DNA from: Colletes latitarsis
Lineage: Eukaryota > Arthropoda > Insecta > Hymenoptera > Colletidae
Direction: 5' to 3'
DNA: 64,000 nucleotides
Assembly: GCF_051014445.1 (NCBI RefSeq)
Contig: NC_135140.1
Span: forward strand, 15,741,501-15,805,500
Under the pieces are notes generated by a model. The model did no database searches and was not told where the DNA came from. It saw nothing but the letters and a program-made list of their open reading frames with translations. Made by a program: the position numbers and the translations under genes. Each line of letters begins with the position of its first letter. Positions within the stretch are counted from its first letter, which is position 1. Positions 62,965 to 64,000 of this stretch are shown piece by piece.

Positions 62965-64000
62965 TTCGGTGTTCTATGTCGTATAAAACATTCGAGTAAA
63001 AATTTATTAGAATGAAATTGTGTCGTTTTGTAAATAACCATTACGCAAGTGATTTCCAGCTGATGCAAAGTGACGTCATTGGTCGCTTAGCAGACGATAT
63101 TTAGAAAAACGCAACTATTGTAAGCAGGGTACGTAAACTTTAAAGAAAAAAAATATTGTTTCCTTCCGCATTAGTTGTATATACATTGAGTACGGTGACA
63201 GTCATAGTCAATCAAATGTCAAGGATAAGTGTCTAGGCTAAGTCCCATTTGGCTTGTGGCCCAAGATATTTATAAATAAAAAATAGCTTTCCCTGTACGT
63301 TGCTTGAACGAATAGTTCTTAAGTGAACATTTTGCATATCTTAATCAACGTACCGAACGAACACTTATGAGTCTTACACTTCAATAATTTGGCATATTCC
63401 TGAATAATAGACGTAGCCGAACGTTCTTGAAATTGATATCAAAGTGTCAAGGGCAAGATAAAAAGAAGTGCGTGGTGTGACTTAAAAACCGGAAGCGGAC
63501 ATGGTACAATCAGTGTAACCATAATATGTAGCAATCGAGGAAGTTCGCTCGTTTTCGTGTGTTTCTAAGGTGACGATCGTTGGTGTGAGGATTCTGATCT
63601 CCTTCAAGAACGAGTTAATTTAAAGGAATGGACGGATAGGATTGTGGTTAACAGAATCGCGTGACGTAACTGCACGGAACGTCGACTTTTACTAATGAAG
63701 TGGCTGTGCCGACTAAAATTGAGCTCAGGAATAAGCAACATGAGAAGAAAGGGATTTTCGCTTTGTCTGGTGTTTGCTAGTTAGAATTCATCGGTTAAGT
63801 TAAACGCGGGAAAATTTGAATATAGAAGGATTTTCTATTTTAAAGAAATACTGTGAGAGAATTTTCGAGAATCGATTGTTGTTTGTAGCCCTCTGGTGAT
63901 AAGTTTAGAAGGTGTCGATAGTACTACGGCCCCCGGAGCCTTATGGTAACGATATTTTAAATCAACATCCTTTTGTGCTTTTATGATATTCGGTTGATTT
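62965..64000. other. NDOR1 promoter side and possible leader of a divergent gene
   Basis: Upstream of NDOR1, GCTGATGCAAAGTGACGTCA near 63058-63077 contains a TGACGTCA palindrome (CRE-like). From about 63.45 kb the composition rises in GC, with many short ATG frames and no long ORF. This would suit a noncoding first exon of a plus-strand gene beyond the window. No product can be assigned. Confidence 0.25.
63070..63077. promoter_or_regulatory. CRE-like palindrome upstream of NDOR1
   Basis: TGACGTCA, a perfect 8-bp CREB/ATF-type palindrome, lies about 110 bp upstream of the NDOR1 start codon and close to GTCATTGG (a CCAAT-type box in reverse). The position suits a core promoter element. Function is inferred from motif and position only. 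Confidence 0.4.

Overview
This is a eukaryotic, almost certainly insect, nuclear window. It has multi-exon genes with GT-AG introns, long AT-rich introns and intergenic DNA, CpG-rich promoter-like islands and dispersed foldback MITEs. The presence of a Glass-type five-finger photoreceptor factor and the AT-rich/CpG-rich mosaic suggest an insect, probably a hymenopteran (bee, ant or wasp). The order is an inference from composition and style, not from a diagnostic sequence.

Layout. 60-1221 (+): last three coding exons of a peroxisomal ABCD1/2-type ABC half-transporter; the 5' part lies outside the window. 1.3-11.2 kb: no convincing gene; one foldback MITE, an orphan candidate first exon at 2608-2658 (-) and a degenerate ATTCGAATA-rich tract before glass. 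11231-15983 (+): complete glass orthologue, six coding exons, 445 aa. 16.0-20.4 kb: shared convergent 3' region with microsatellites. 20424-25467 (-): complete CtBP, seven coding exons, 471 aa, with a 5'UTR exon carrying upstream ORFs. 25.7-47.9 kb: about 22 kb with no recognisable coding gene, holding several CpG-rich, promoter-like patches and six copies or fragments of the MITE family. 47896-49880 (+): complete MAEA, five exons, 388 aa. 53510-59873 (-): complete equilibrative nucleoside transporter (SLC29/ENT), ten exons, 488 aa, 11 predicted membrane segments; its introns host two MITEs. 61009-62964 (-): complete NDOR1 (diflavin reductase), three exons, 592 aa. 63.1-64 kb: unassigned, possibly the 5' leader of a divergent (+) gene.

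The genes are independent transcription units, not a pathway cluster: peroxisomal very-long-chain acyl import (ABCD), photoreceptor development (glass), corepression (CtBP), CTLH/GID ubiquitin ligation (MAEA), nucleoside transport (ENT) and cytosolic Fe-S assembly electron supply (NDOR1). glass/CtBP and MAEA/ENT are convergent pairs. ENT and NDOR1 lie head to tail on the minus strand.

The most distinctive non-genic signal is a family of foldback elements whose ends read TATACAGGGTG...CCTGTATA and whose interior holds 0, 1, 2 or 3 tandem copies of a module of roughly 150 bp. A second, unrelated long-TIR element at 57533-58098 carries the same terminal motif. CtBP shows three regulatory features visible directly in sequence: a stop codon embedded in a splice donor, a NAGNAG acceptor and an overlapping upstream ORF.
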